Below are positions 27,936-35,987 of a stretch of 64,000 nt of DNA, in pieces. How positions within the stretch are numbered: position 1 is the first letter of the stretch; each line of letters begins with the position of its first letter. This stretch comes from CALMEC01 sp963765105. GTDB taxonomy: Bacteria > Actinomycetota > Thermoleophilia > Miltoncostaeales > Miltoncostaeaceae. The stretch lies in the NCBI GenBank assembly GCA_963765105.1, contig CAVXUW010000002.1, forward strand, positions 434,001-498,000, read 5' to 3'. The notes below the pieces were generated by a model that searched no databases, was not told where the DNA came from, and was given only the letters and a program-made list of their open reading frames with translations. The translations under genes and the position numbers were made by a program.

Positions 27936-28211
27936 CTACCGGCGGCGCATGACCTCAGGACCGATGCGTTCGGCGATGAGGGGAAGAACATCGTCGGGGT
28001 CGGGGTAGCGACCGAGCATCTTCTTTTCGAAGATGAGCTCACCATCGACCCGGATATCGAAGATCCCGCCCGTGCCGGCGACCACGTCAACCGATTCGAG
28101 CACGGGCCCCCACCCCGTCAGTAGTCGCGCCACCAGACCGGCAGCGTTCGGCGCCGCCCCTCAGGGAACGCAGTACTCGATGCGAATGCGGTGCGTCGGG
28201 TTGATCGCCAT
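27936..28211 (-). CDS. SelW/Rdx-family selenoprotein with CxxU (UGA at 28161-28163)
   Basis: From ATG 28211 the frame reads MAINPTHRIRIEYCVP, then UGA (residue 17), then GAAPNAAGLVARLL and on to GTGGIFDIRVDGELIFEKK and DVLPLIAERIG, stop at 27936: 91 aa. This is the Rdx (SelT/SelW/SelH) fold: a beta strand, the redox motif CxxC or CxxU, then the G-x-F-[ED]-[VI] strand. UGA falls on the second redox residue, where the family uses Sec or Cys, and coding is conserved on both sides. A hairpin with a G-starting loop lies at +22. A standard gene caller would start at GTG 28133 and lose the active site. It is probably a thiol/selenol redox protein. It lies between a protease gene and tkt. Confidence 0.85.
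28128..28146 (-). promoter_or_regulatory. SECIS-like hairpin of the SelW-type gene
   Basis: Counting from the base after UGA, positions 15-21 (CGCTGCC) pair with 27-33 (GGTGGCG; two G-U pairs), leaving loop GGTCT at 22-26. Bacterial SECIS elements have an apical loop roughly 16-37 nt after UGA with a G among its first bases. An alternative stem (GGCGGCG/CGCTGCC) is mutually exclusive. Confidence 0.55.
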
Positions 28212-28254
28212 CGGGTTCGGTCTATCAGATCACCTCGAGGACGGCCCTGTTTCG

Positions 28255-30044
28255 TCAGCTTGGGACCTTGACCGAGATGCCGTAGTTGGTATCGACTGAG
28301 CCGTTCTTACGCACACTGACAAGCAGCGTGTGAGTTCGTGCGGGCCCGTTCCGGCGACCAGCGGTGACGACGGTGAGAATCGACGTGCGGTTCCGAACAG
28401 TTCCGCGGAGCTTTCCGGAGCCTGACGCGGTAAATCGACGTCCATCGATACGACTTCCCGCTGTGCTGAGACGGATGCGTCGGCCCTGCTTGTTCAGGAG
28501 CTGCACCACGATCTCCGAGCCGACTTGCGTCGCGACGGATGCGCGGATTCGGATTACTCCGGGCTGTGGCTTCGAGAGGAGCGAACCGCGCACTGACGGA
28601 GGGACGACCTTCGACAAGCCCGAGGTCGCAAACGCGGGAACGAAACCCGGAGGAGCAACGCTGACCGTAAACCGGAGGCGTTTTCCGACGACGTCACTCG
28701 TCACCGTGTAGGGGCTGGCCGTCGCAACGCGCTTGCACGGGCCGTGCGGTACGTTGCACGCTTCGATAGAGGGAACATCCAATCCCAGGTTCGTGCGAAC
28801 AGGCCCATCCGGGAAGGTCCAGGCTCCGAGGGACAGCAGCAATTGCAGTCCGACGCGCGGCTGCCCGATGAATGCCGGTTGAAGGGTGAACTGCGCCCCA
28901 ACGCCCAAAGGCCGGATGCTTTGTCCCTGTGGGGCCGCGTTCCCTGCTCGACTGACGGGGCTGACGGTGAGGCTGTACCGATCGCCGACCCCTGCGTTGA
29001 AGTCGTTGAGACCCCCACCCGTAAGTCAGTTGCCGTGGTCGGGACCGTGATTGTGCTGAGCGGGGCACCAGTGTCTTTCCTGACCGTGATCACGTAGCCC
29101 AGGAGAGGATCCGAGCCCTCGCTCGTCGGTCGTTGCCAGCTCAGCAAGGCGGAGTGCGGACGCCCTTCGGTAATTGCGGTGGCATTTGAGACGGGCGCGG
29201 GAGGAGTGCGGCCCAGATTCGCCTGGTAGATCCAGTCGCGGATTCGCGGTTCGGCAATGCGTGTGTAGGCGGTCGGGGTATCCCCGCAGGCGTTCGGTGA
29301 CCCGTAGCTGACAATTCCGGCAAGCAGGCGGGTGCCGGAGGCGTTCGTCACCGTCAGTGGTCCGCCGCTGTCGCCGACGCACGGGTCAGATCCGGAGCCG
29401 GGGTTGTCGGCACATAACTCCTCCGACGGGAGAAAGAACGGCCCCCAACCTGGCACCTCTTGGCAGGTCGCGTCGCTAAGGATGGTCACACCAGCCTCAC
29501 GCAGTTGGTCCGTCAGCACGAACTCCGGCAATGCGGTGGTGCTGCCCCAGCCGGCAACGTGGGCGGGCTGTCCGGCGGTCCATAGGTCGTCGTCAAGAAC
29601 GGTAACGATGTCCATCGGCGTGATCGGCGGGTTCGTCTGAGCCGCGATCGGGAAGGCCAGTTGAAGTAGACCGACGTCAGCGCTGGGATGAAATCGGATG
29701 CTCGCAACGGTCCGCCGTTGACCCGCCGCGGAGTCAGCCAGGTCAGTAACGCCCGCAATGACATCAATGGCGGCGGGTGCGATCGGGTTACCCTCCTGAT
29801 CATGAAGGCAGTGCTGTGCCGTGACGACCCATGACGACTCGATCAGCGTGCCGGAACAGAACTGGCCTGCGGAGGGATCGGCCGCTGCGGGATCCACAAG
29901 CGCAACGTTTGACGGCCATGCTCCGGGAACGGCGGGCGTGCCGCCGACGATCGCCTCACGGGCACCCGCTCCCGGTGCTGATACGGCAAACACAGCGACT
30001 GCGATGCCGACGACTTCTCGGCGCCGACGTGACGTGACTCCCAC
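28255..30044 (-). CDS. Secreted trypsin-like protease with FN3 and C-terminal beta domain, one frameshift
   Basis: Paralogue of the protease at 17762-19607. Signal peptide (VVGIAVAVFAVSAPGAGA), then EAIVGGTPAVPGAWPS. Triad: His in VVTAQHCLHD (Gln replaces the usual Ala), Asp in SADVGLLQL, Ser in CVGDSGGPLTV. FN3-like domain follows (PPAPVSNATAITEGRPHSALLSW). A G-run at 29012-29016 appears one base short: LRVG should continue in the next frame as GLNDFNAGVGDRYSLTV. With one base added it is 596 aa. The C-terminal domain (VVQLLNKQGRRIRL, SRIDGRRF) matches its paralogue. Confidence 0.87.
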
Positions 30045-30242
30045 CCGTGCTCCTATCCCAGACTGTCCCTGTCGAAGGTCGAAATACTAGCCCCGTTGAG
30101 CGGGCTCGCCAAACGATGTTTCCGCCATGACCACCGCCCGCCCTCTGTGCCCTAACCCACTGGTTTGAATCGGGTAGCGGTTGGGTCGGTTTGCATCTGC
30201 GATTCGACCGTATGGCGTGTCCGTAGCGAGTGGCTTGTGGAC

Positions 30243-30378
30243 GGATTGGTGCCAACGGCTTGTTGCCAGGCACCGATGTGTTCGCTCGTTGATCGGTGCG
30301 AGAAAGCCCATTCTCGTCTCGGTGGGGGTTGCGTGGATGAGCGGAATGGTGCCTGGCGCCAATCCGTTCACTGAACGG
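30243..30378. other. Structured intergenic region with nested inverted repeats
   Basis: The 382-base gap 30045-30426 between divergent genes holds several inverted repeats: GGATTGGTGCC (30243-30253) with GGCGCCAATCC (30355-30365), inside it GCCAGGCACC (30265-30274) with GGTGCCTGGC (30348-30357), CACCGAT (30271-30277) with ATCGGTG (30292-30298), CGAGAA/TTCTCG (30299-30316) and CCGTTCA/TGAACGG (30364-30378). It could be a structured RNA, a regulatory region or a small mobile-element remnant. No convincing protein is encoded. Confidence 0.45.
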
Positions 30379-30426
30379 CCGTGGCAGATACGATCCCGGC
30401 GTGAACGGGAGGCCGCTGCCCTGCGC

Positions 30427-31093
30427 GTGATCGTCGCTCGGTGCGAGGTGCACTATCGCGGCCGCGTGTCGTCGGTGCTGCCGATGGCCGTCCGGCTCAT
30501 TCTGTGGAAAGCGGACGGCTCGTTCATGGTCCACTCCGATGCCGGCGGCTACAAGCCGCAGAACTGGATGACGCCGCCCACCCGCATTGATGAGACAGGC
30601 GACGCGATCATGGTTCAGAAGGGCTCCGGCACAAAGCTGGAGCACTTGGAAATTCGGATCGAGGAACTCATCTCCGACTCCTCACACGACATGGGTGAGG
30701 ACGCCCGCCTGGAGAAGGACGGCGTCGAGCGCGACCTTCAGGAGGCTCTGGCCGCGGCCCCTCAGGTTCTTGGCGAGGGGATGAGCCTGGTTCGTCGCGA
30801 GTACTTCACTCCGATCGGCCCGGTCGATTTGCTCTGCACGGATCCGGCGGGGTGGGTGGCAGTCGAAGTCAAACGCGTGGGAACGATTGACGCCGTCGAG
30901 CAGCTCACCCGCTATCTCGCATACATACGCGCCGAACATGGCATGGAGAACTGCCGTGGCATCCTCGTCGCCGAGACCATGAAACGCCAAGCACAGACGT
31001 TGGCGCGCTCACGCGGAAATCGACACGGCCACCGTCGATCTGGCCGAGCTGCGCGGGCTCAAAGAGCCGGATCTTCGCCTGTTTGGTCAGTAG
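30427..31093 (+). CDS. nucS: Endonuclease NucS, one frameshift
   Basis: NucS/EndoMS, the mismatch-specific endonuclease of archaea and actinobacteria. N-terminal DNA-binding domain: CEVHYRGRVSSVLPMAVRLILWKADGS and YKPQNWM. Nuclease domain: LVRREYFTPIGPVDLLCTDP (catalytic D), then VAVEVKRVGTIDAVEQLTRYL (ExK). GTG 30427 is the likely start (CTG 30421 has better spacing to GGGAGG). Near 31008-31016 the frame slips one base; in the next frame the C-terminus reads HAEIDTATVDLAELRG to TAG 31093. Corrected length is 221 aa. Convergent with the FKBP gene. Confidence 0.9.
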
Positions 31094-31095
31094 GG

Positions 31096-31494
31096 CTAAA
31101 GGCCCGTGCGAACGTCCATGAGGTCGACGACGAAAACCAGCGTCTCGTTGGGGGCGATCACTCCGCCGGCTCCTTGGGCGCCATAGCCGAGGTCCGGGGG
31201 GATGGTCAGTCGGCGACGTCCGCCGACCTTCATTCCCACCACACCTTCGTCCCAGCCACGTATGACCTGGCCGCGGCCGAGGGCGAAGCTGAAAGCGGAC
31301 CCACGATCCCAGGACGCATCGAACTCCCGTCCGGTGGACCACGAAACCCCGACGTAGTGCATGAGGGGGGCTGAGCCGGCGACCGCCTCGGCGCCGTCGC
31401 CAACAGTGATGTCTTCAACGACCAGCGTCGTTGGAGCGCCGCCCTCGGGGATCGTTACGGTGGGCTTCGAACGTGGTGTGAGTGGTTCTTCCAT
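31096..31494 (-). CDS. FKBP-type peptidyl-prolyl isomerase
   Basis: 132 aa single-domain FKBP: MHYVGVSWSTGREFDASWDRG, FALGRGQVIRGWDEGVVGMKVGGRRRLTIPPDLGYG, and ETLVFVVDLMDV. No signal peptide, so cytoplasmic. It catalyses proline cis-trans isomerisation. The -10 TAGGCT (31501-31506) ends six bases before the ATG, indicating a leaderless transcript separate from the upstream genes. Confidence 0.93.
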   Translation of the reverse strand: MEEPLTPRSKPTVTIPEGGAPTTLVVEDITVGDGAEAVAGSAPLMHYVGVSWSTGREFDASWDRGSAFSFALGRGQVIRGWDEGVVGMKVGGRRRLTIPPDLGYGAQGAGGVIAPNETLVFVVDLMDVRTGL

Positions 31495-31500
31495 GTCCCG

Positions 31501-31506
31501 AGCCTA
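31501..31506 (-). promoter_or_regulatory. -10 element of FKBP gene (leaderless)
   Basis: TAGGCT on the minus strand, six bases before ATG 31494 and overlapping the stop codon of the preceding DUF2237 gene. Confidence 0.45.
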
Positions 31507-31896
31507 CTGGTGCGAACCCGCGGACGTCCCCTCCGGCCGGTCGACGGCGTGCTCCCACAGTGCGTTGCGGTCACACCACTCCGTGGTCAGTTCATGGGTG
31601 GCCGCCAAGACCACCTGGGGCGCCATCCCCGCCTCGAACGCCTCCTGCCACCGCGGGGCGCAGAGACACCACCGGTCGCCCGGACGAAGGCCGGGAAACC
31701 CGTATTCCGGGTGAGGGGTCGACAGGTCGTTCCCCATGGCCAGAGAAAACCCCAAGAAATCTTCCGTCATGACCACGCACACGGTGTGTACACCCAGGTC
31801 GCCGGAGCCGGTGTTGCAGCACCCGTCGCGGAAGTAGCCGGTCATCGGATCGACCGAGCATTCCTCGAGCTCCCCGCCCAGGACGTTCCGCGCCAT
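31504..31896 (-). CDS. DUF2237 family protein
   Basis: 130 aa from ATG 31896, four bases after the guaB-like stop. Signature of the family: VLGGELEECSVDPMTGYFRDGCC, GVHTVCVVMTEDFL, and GFPGLRPGDRWCLCAPRWQEA. Conserved cysteines suggest metal or redox use, but the family's function is unknown. Probably co-transcribed with the guaB-like gene. Confidence 0.88.
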   Translation of the reverse strand: MARNVLGGELEECSVDPMTGYFRDGCCNTGSGDLGVHTVCVVMTEDFLGFSLAMGNDLSTPHPEYGFPGLRPGDRWCLCAPRWQEAFEAGMAPQVVLAATHELTTEWCDRNALWEHAVDRPEGTSAGSHQ

Positions 31897-31900
31897 TTCG

Positions 31901-33361
31901 CTAGAACGAGACGTCGTGGGGATGGCTTTCACGAAGCCCGCCCGGGGTGATGCGGACGAATCGGGCACGCTCCTGCATCCCGCGGATCGTGGCGGCGTTG
32001 GAGTAGCTCATTCCTGAGCGTAAGCCCCCAATGAGCTCGCCCACGACGTCGGCGGCGTCGCCTCGCAGCGGCACGACGGCCTCGACACCTTCGGGGACGA
32101 TGGGGGAGAACTCGGTGAGGTCCTCACGTGCAAGCGCTTCGCGCGCGTCGCCGTCAACGGCGCGGCGCGCGGCGGCTGCCCCGGCCGAGGCCATTCCACG
32201 AAACACCTTCACACGTGTGCCGCCCCGGTTGACGACCATGCCGGGGCTTTCCGTGCAGCCCGCGAGGAGGTTGCCGATCATCACCGTGTCGGCACCGGCA
32301 CCGATTGCCTTGGCCAGATCGCCGCCGGCACGAATGCCGCCATCGGCGATCACCGGAACTCCGGCGTCGCGGCAGGCCTCGGCGCACTCGGCCACTGCGG
32401 TGAACTGTGGCACTCCAACGCCGGCAACGACGCGGGTGGAGCACACCGACCCCGGGCCGACGCCCACCTTCACCGCGTCGGCGCCGGCGGCGATGAGGTC
32501 GCGCGCGCCCTCGGCGGTCGCGACGTTGCCGGCCACGATCTCGGTGTCACCCACCCATTCGCGCACCTCACCAATGGCCGCGAGAGCCTGCTCCATATGC
32601 CCGTGAGCGATATCCAGCACCAGCGCATCGGCACCGGCATCAACGAGCGCCTTGGCACGTTCGAGGTGATCGCCGCGAACCCCGATTGCTGCGGCCACCG
32701 CCAGTCGGCCGCGCTCGTCCTTGGTGGCATCGGGCCGCTGCTGACGTTGGAGCAGGTCGCGAAGGGTGATGAGCCCGGCCAGACGGCCATCGTCGTCGAT
32801 GAGCGGGAGCTTCTCGATGCGTGCGTCTCGCAACAGGAGGGCCGCGGCGTCTTCATCGATGCCGACGGGTGCGACGATGAGTCGTTCCTTTGGGGTCATC
32901 AGCGACGCGACGCTCACCGTGCCGTTGTCGCGCAGGAGCGTGTCGCGTCGGGTGATGATCCCCACCGGTCGGCGTTCGCCGTCCACCACAACGAGGCCGC
33001 TCGCCCCGCGATCGCGCATCACGCTCATCGCGGCATCCAGGCTGAGATCGGGTGCCACAGTAAACGGATCCTCGATCACGAGCGCCTCGGCTCGTTTGAC
33101 GCGTGCCACTTCGCGCACCTGCTCATCGATGGCCAGAAAGCGGTGGATCACTCCGATCCCGCCCGCGCGGGCCATGGCCACCGCCATCGGCGCCTCGGTC
33201 ACGGTGTCCATGTTTGCCGAGACCACCGGCGCCGCCAACACAATGCGTCGCGTGAAGGCCGCGCGGGTATCGACATCGGCCCGTGAGGCGATGGGGCTTC
33301 GCTGCGGTACGAGAAGAACATCGTCGTACGACAGGCTAAGGGGCAGCTCTCCGTTGGTCAT
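31901..33361 (-). CDS. IMP dehydrogenase / GMP reductase family protein (GuaB-like)
   Basis: 486 aa from ATG 33361. TIM barrel with two CBS domains inserted (residues ~95-215), catalytic loop VGVGPGSVCSTRVVAGVGVP with the active-site Cys, and GGIRAGGDLAKAIGAGAD. It opens LSYDDVLLVPQRSPI as in IMPDH. However, the flap reads FRGMASAGAAAARR, without the Arg-Tyr pair of true IMPDH, so it may be a GuaB1-type GMP reductase. Both reactions belong to guanine nucleotide metabolism. A TATCCT hexamer lies nine bases upstream of the start. Confidence 0.88.
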   Translation of the reverse strand: MTNGELPLSLSYDDVLLVPQRSPIASRADVDTRAAFTRRIVLAAPVVSANMDTVTEAPMAVAMARAGGIGVIHRFLAIDEQVREVARVKRAEALVIEDPFTVAPDLSLDAAMSVMRDRGASGLVVVDGERRPVGIITRRDTLLRDNGTVSVASLMTPKERLIVAPVGIDEDAAALLLRDARIEKLPLIDDDGRLAGLITLRDLLQRQQRPDATKDERGRLAVAAAIGVRGDHLERAKALVDAGADALVLDIAHGHMEQALAAIGEVREWVGDTEIVAGNVATAEGARDLIAAGADAVKVGVGPGSVCSTRVVAGVGVPQFTAVAECAEACRDAGVPVIADGGIRAGGDLAKAIGAGADTVMIGNLLAGCTESPGMVVNRGGTRVKVFRGMASAGAAAARRAVDGDAREALAREDLTEFSPIVPEGVEAVVPLRGDAADVVGELIGGLRSGMSYSNAATIRGMQERARFVRITPGGLRESHPHDVSF

Positions 33362-33399
33362 CACAGACCGAGGATAACCGACGCGCCATGACGGGCCGG

Positions 33400-33405
33400 T
33401 ACGAT
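33400..33405 (+). promoter_or_regulatory. -10 element of lipoprotein gene (leaderless)
   Basis: TACGAT seven bases before ATG 33413. The other candidate ATG (33404) lies inside this hexamer, so the spacing favours 33413 as the start. Confidence 0.45.
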
Positions 33406-33412
33406 GACGGCA

Positions 33413-33895
33413 ATGCGACCCGGGATTGTCACACTGGTGCTCGTCGTCGCGTTCGCGGTCGGATGCGGCGGCCCCGCGACCGGTCCCCCGGTGGGGACTG
33501 TCCCCGATGGAGAACGAATCGATGCCGCTCGCTACCTGGCCGACGCTGCCTCCGGCGCGTCCGCCGTGCGGACGTTCAGCGAAGAGATGTCCAGCGTTAT
33601 CAACCCCGCGGGGCCGGAGGAGCTCAAACGTCTGGCTCCCCGCCTTCGACCACCATTGGCGCAAGCAAAGCTCGTGGCGCAGCGATTGGGCGCGGAACGT
33701 CTTGACGACACCCGGCTGGATCAACAGCGTGCACGAAGCGCCGCCGGCTACCAGACTGTCGTCGCGGCGATGGAACAGGTGACCGTTGCCGCTGAGGCGG
33801 GCGATGCGTCGGCGGCCCAGACGGCATCGGAGGCTTTGGCCCGTGCGACGGCGGCAATGGGCCCCGGCGTCTCCGCTCCCACCGTCAGTCCGTAG
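33413..33895 (+). CDS. Putative lipoprotein
   Basis: 160 aa. The N-terminus MRPGIVTLVLVVAFAVGC ends in a lipobox-like AVGC at residue 18, so it is probably lipidated and anchored outside. The rest is helical and Ala-rich (YLADAASGASAVRTFSEEMSS, LAPRLRPPLAQAKLVAQRL) and resembles small exported helical-bundle proteins. No family recognised. Confidence 0.65.
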   Translation: MRPGIVTLVLVVAFAVGCGGPATGPPVGTVPDGERIDAARYLADAASGASAVRTFSEEMSSVINPAGPEELKRLAPRLRPPLAQAKLVAQRLGAERLDDTRLDQQRARSAAGYQTVVAAMEQVTVAAEAGDASAAQTASEALARATAAMGPGVSAPTVSP

Positions 33896-34044
33896 GGCAA
33901 CGACACGGCTCGGGAGCCGCGTGGGTGATGTGTGCACACCGCTGGTCGGGCTCTAATGCTCGAGCGTCAGTCTGCCGATGCCTCATGTAGCGCCGAACGA
34001 GTCGGCGTTCCCTCTCGAAATTGTTGCCCAGGGATGGAGCCAGC

Positions 34045-34704
34045 TTGTCCGACACGAACGTCCCGATCCTCATCGCCAGCCGATCGCCCGCCCTCGCTGA
34101 GGGTCTGCGGTCGTTCCTGCGAGGAACCCCGGTTCAGATCGCTCTGTGCCATACGGTCGGCCAGGCCATCAGCCTGATCCAACGGCGCGAGCCCGGTCTC
34201 ATCCTTGTCGACTGGCACCTGGCCGATGCCTCCGGTGTGGAACTTGCGCTTGAGCTCGGTCGCCAAAAGATCTCTGTGCCCATGATCTTCCTCATCGAGC
34301 CGGGTCCGTTTCGACCTGGGCAAGAAGCGCAAGCCTCCGCGGCCGGTGCGGCGGGAAGTGTGCTGGTCACCGCCACACGCGAGGCCGTCATTGATGCGGT
34401 TTCCGAGATCGTCGACCAGCGGCTCGAGCCCGAGGCGGCCCGGTCGATGGGAGAGCTGGTGGAACGTACCGGCCCGCGTCGTATCCTCTTGACAGCGCAG
34501 GAGCGGGTGGTGCTGCGCCTCATGCGTCAGCAGTTCACGTACAAAGAGATCGCCATTCAGCTGAACGTGTCGTGGCACACCGTCCGCAGCCACGCCCAGT
34601 CGATCCTTCGCAAGCTGGGAATTCACTCCCGTCGCGACCTCGACACGTGGGACTCACGGCTCGGCGCCATGGCCCCCGACGTCACCGAAGCGGCGGTTGC
34701 ATGA
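34045..34704 (+). CDS. LuxR/NarL-family regulator with atypical receiver
   Basis: 219 aa from TTG 34045 (GGAG five bases upstream; TTG 34021 is an alternative). The C-terminal LuxR helix-turn-helix is typical: LTAQERVVLRLMRQQFTYKEIAIQL, then HTVRSHAQSILRKLGIHSRRDL. The N-terminal domain has a receiver outline with Asp in GLILVDWHLAD, but the usual acidic pair after strand 1 is replaced by ASRSP, so phosphorylation in the normal way is doubtful. The stop overlaps the next gene. Confidence 0.85.
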   Translation: MSDTNVPILIASRSPALAEGLRSFLRGTPVQIALCHTVGQAISLIQRREPGLILVDWHLADASGVELALELGRQKISVPMIFLIEPGPFRPGQEAQASAAGAAGSVLVTATREAVIDAVSEIVDQRLEPEAARSMGELVERTGPRRILLTAQERVVLRLMRQQFTYKEIAIQLNVSWHTVRSHAQSILRKLGIHSRRDLDTWDSRLGAMAPDVTEAAVA

Positions 34705-35015
34705 TCAACGCGCTGCAGGATCAACCCGTCCAAACGGCGATGCCGTTGGATGAAATGGCGCGACAGGACCGCCCCGGTCTGTGGCGTCGGGCCATCGCCG
34801 GCCCGGCTGGACTTGCCCTGCTTCTGGCCGGTGGCGGAATGATGGTGCGAGTACTTCTGTTGACTCTTCAGCAACAGGGCATTGCCGTCCAGAACACGCT
34901 CTACACCGGCATCGCCTGCGTCCTTGCGGGCGTCGCGCTGATGCTTATTGCACTTCCCAAGATTGTCTCTGCCGTCGACGGCGGGGACGAAGAGCCCACA
35001 CCCGAATTCGGGTGA
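34701..35015 (+). CDS. Small membrane protein with two helices
   Basis: 104 aa, ATG 34701 overlapping the LuxR stop (ATGA). Two predicted membrane segments: GLALLLAGGGMMVRVLLL and TGIACVLAGVALMLIALP. The C-terminus is acidic (DGGDEEPTPEF). Translationally coupled to the regulator, so it may modulate it. No family recognised. Confidence 0.65.
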   Translation: MINALQDQPVQTAMPLDEMARQDRPGLWRRAIAGPAGLALLLAGGGMMVRVLLLTLQQQGIAVQNTLYTGIACVLAGVALMLIALPKIVSAVDGGDEEPTPEFG

Positions 35016-35029
35016 GGGGGACCACAGGA

Positions 35030-35062
35030 GACGGGCGGCCATCGGGAGGCTGGCCGTCCGTC
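35030..35062. terminator. Hairpin between convergent genes
   Basis: GACGGGCGGCCA (35030-35041) and TGGCCGTCCGTC (35051-35062) form a 12-bp stem with one G-U pair and a nine-base loop, placed between the convergent membrane-protein and Crp-family genes. A likely bidirectional terminator. Confidence 0.6.
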
Positions 35063-35077
35063 ACCTGAGGAAACCGC

Positions 35078-35845
35078 TTACTGCGCGGCGGCGACCTTGC
35101 CGTTCGCCAGGGCCTCACGGGCATGGACCGCGGGCCACGGGATGAGGATGATGCGTCCATCAAGGACCACGTCGCCCTGAGTCTTGAGCTTCCCGAAGGC
35201 GGTGGTGACGGCCTCGCGAGAGGCACCGACGAGCGACGCCCACTGGGCGTGGGTTAGTTCGAGTCGCAGGCGAATACCGTCGCGACCGGTGATACCAAAG
35301 CGCTCGGCCAGTTGGTGAAGACGCGCCCGGAGGCGATCCTCGACCCGCATCTCACTGACCATGGCGACTGTTTCTGCCAGGGCGCTGCAGCGTTCAGTAA
35401 GGAGGGTGGCCAGGTTTCGGGCCAGTCGCGGGTAGCGGACGCAGAGTGCGTCGATCGCGCGAGAGGGCAACGGTGAGATGGCCGAGGATTCGAGCGCGGA
35501 AAGCGCCGGTGCAGGGCCCCCGCCGAGGGTCGACCAGATCGACCCGGCTTCGAGGATGGCGATCATCACCTGATCGGGGCCAGTGCCCTCGTACAGGGCG
35601 ATTCGTCCCTCGCGGACGATAAAGAGCTGATCGGTTCGCTCAAGCGGTGCCGGTGTTTCGGCACCTTGAGGCCAACGGACCATGCCGAGGCGCCCTTCCA
35701 GCAGTTCGAGATCCCGATCCGGGATGCCCGAGAACAGCTCCATTCGGGCGAGTGGGAGACGATCGGGTGTGTCGGCGAGACGAAGTCGCGGAGCACGTTT
35801 GACGCGCGGGAGGCGTGTGGTCACGGACGGAATGGCTGTTGACAT
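35078..35845 (-). CDS. Crp/Fnr-family transcription regulator
   Basis: 255 aa. A cyclic-nucleotide-binding-like domain (~residues 35-155: MELFSGIPDRDLELLEGRL, LFIVREGRIALYEGT) is followed by a Crp-type winged helix (ELTHAQWASLVGASREAVTTAFGKLKTQGDV). It lacks the Fnr N-terminal cysteine cluster, and the cAMP-binding loop residues are not clearly conserved, so the ligand is unknown. Convergent with the membrane-protein gene. Confidence 0.88.
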   Translation of the reverse strand: MSTAIPSVTTRLPRVKRAPRLRLADTPDRLPLARMELFSGIPDRDLELLEGRLGMVRWPQGAETPAPLERTDQLFIVREGRIALYEGTGPDQVMIAILEAGSIWSTLGGGPAPALSALESSAISPLPSRAIDALCVRYPRLARNLATLLTERCSALAETVAMVSEMRVEDRLRARLHQLAERFGITGRDGIRLRLELTHAQWASLVGASREAVTTAFGKLKTQGDVVLDGRIILIPWPAVHAREALANGKVAAAQ

Positions 35846-35949
35846 GCGGTGAGACTGGCATCGGATTGTTAACCGCGCGTGAAGACGATGAGGGTTTTTC
35901 GCGGTCGTTTCCCGGAAATCCCGGTTTTTCGGGGTCGAAATGGGCGTGA

Positions 35950-35980
35950 TTGGTCGGAAAGCTCGCGTTCGCCCTAGAAT
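35950..35980 (+). promoter_or_regulatory. Promoter of DtxR-family gene (leaderless)
   Basis: TTGGTC (35950-35955), 19-base spacer, TAGAAT (35975-35980), then seven bases to GTG 35988. There is no ribosome binding site before the GTG, consistent with a leaderless mRNA. Confidence 0.55.
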
Positions 35981-35987
35981 CTACGAA

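Noticed and set aside
30181..30426. Upstream part of the open frame containing nucS
   Set aside because: The stretch is full of inverted repeats and does not resemble NucS, whose conserved N-terminus begins near 30427.
1092..31093. Frameshift sites read as further UGA-selenocysteine sites
   Set aside because: At these places the coding frame changes by one base; skipping a stop in the same frame does not restore homology, unlike 28161 and 54797.
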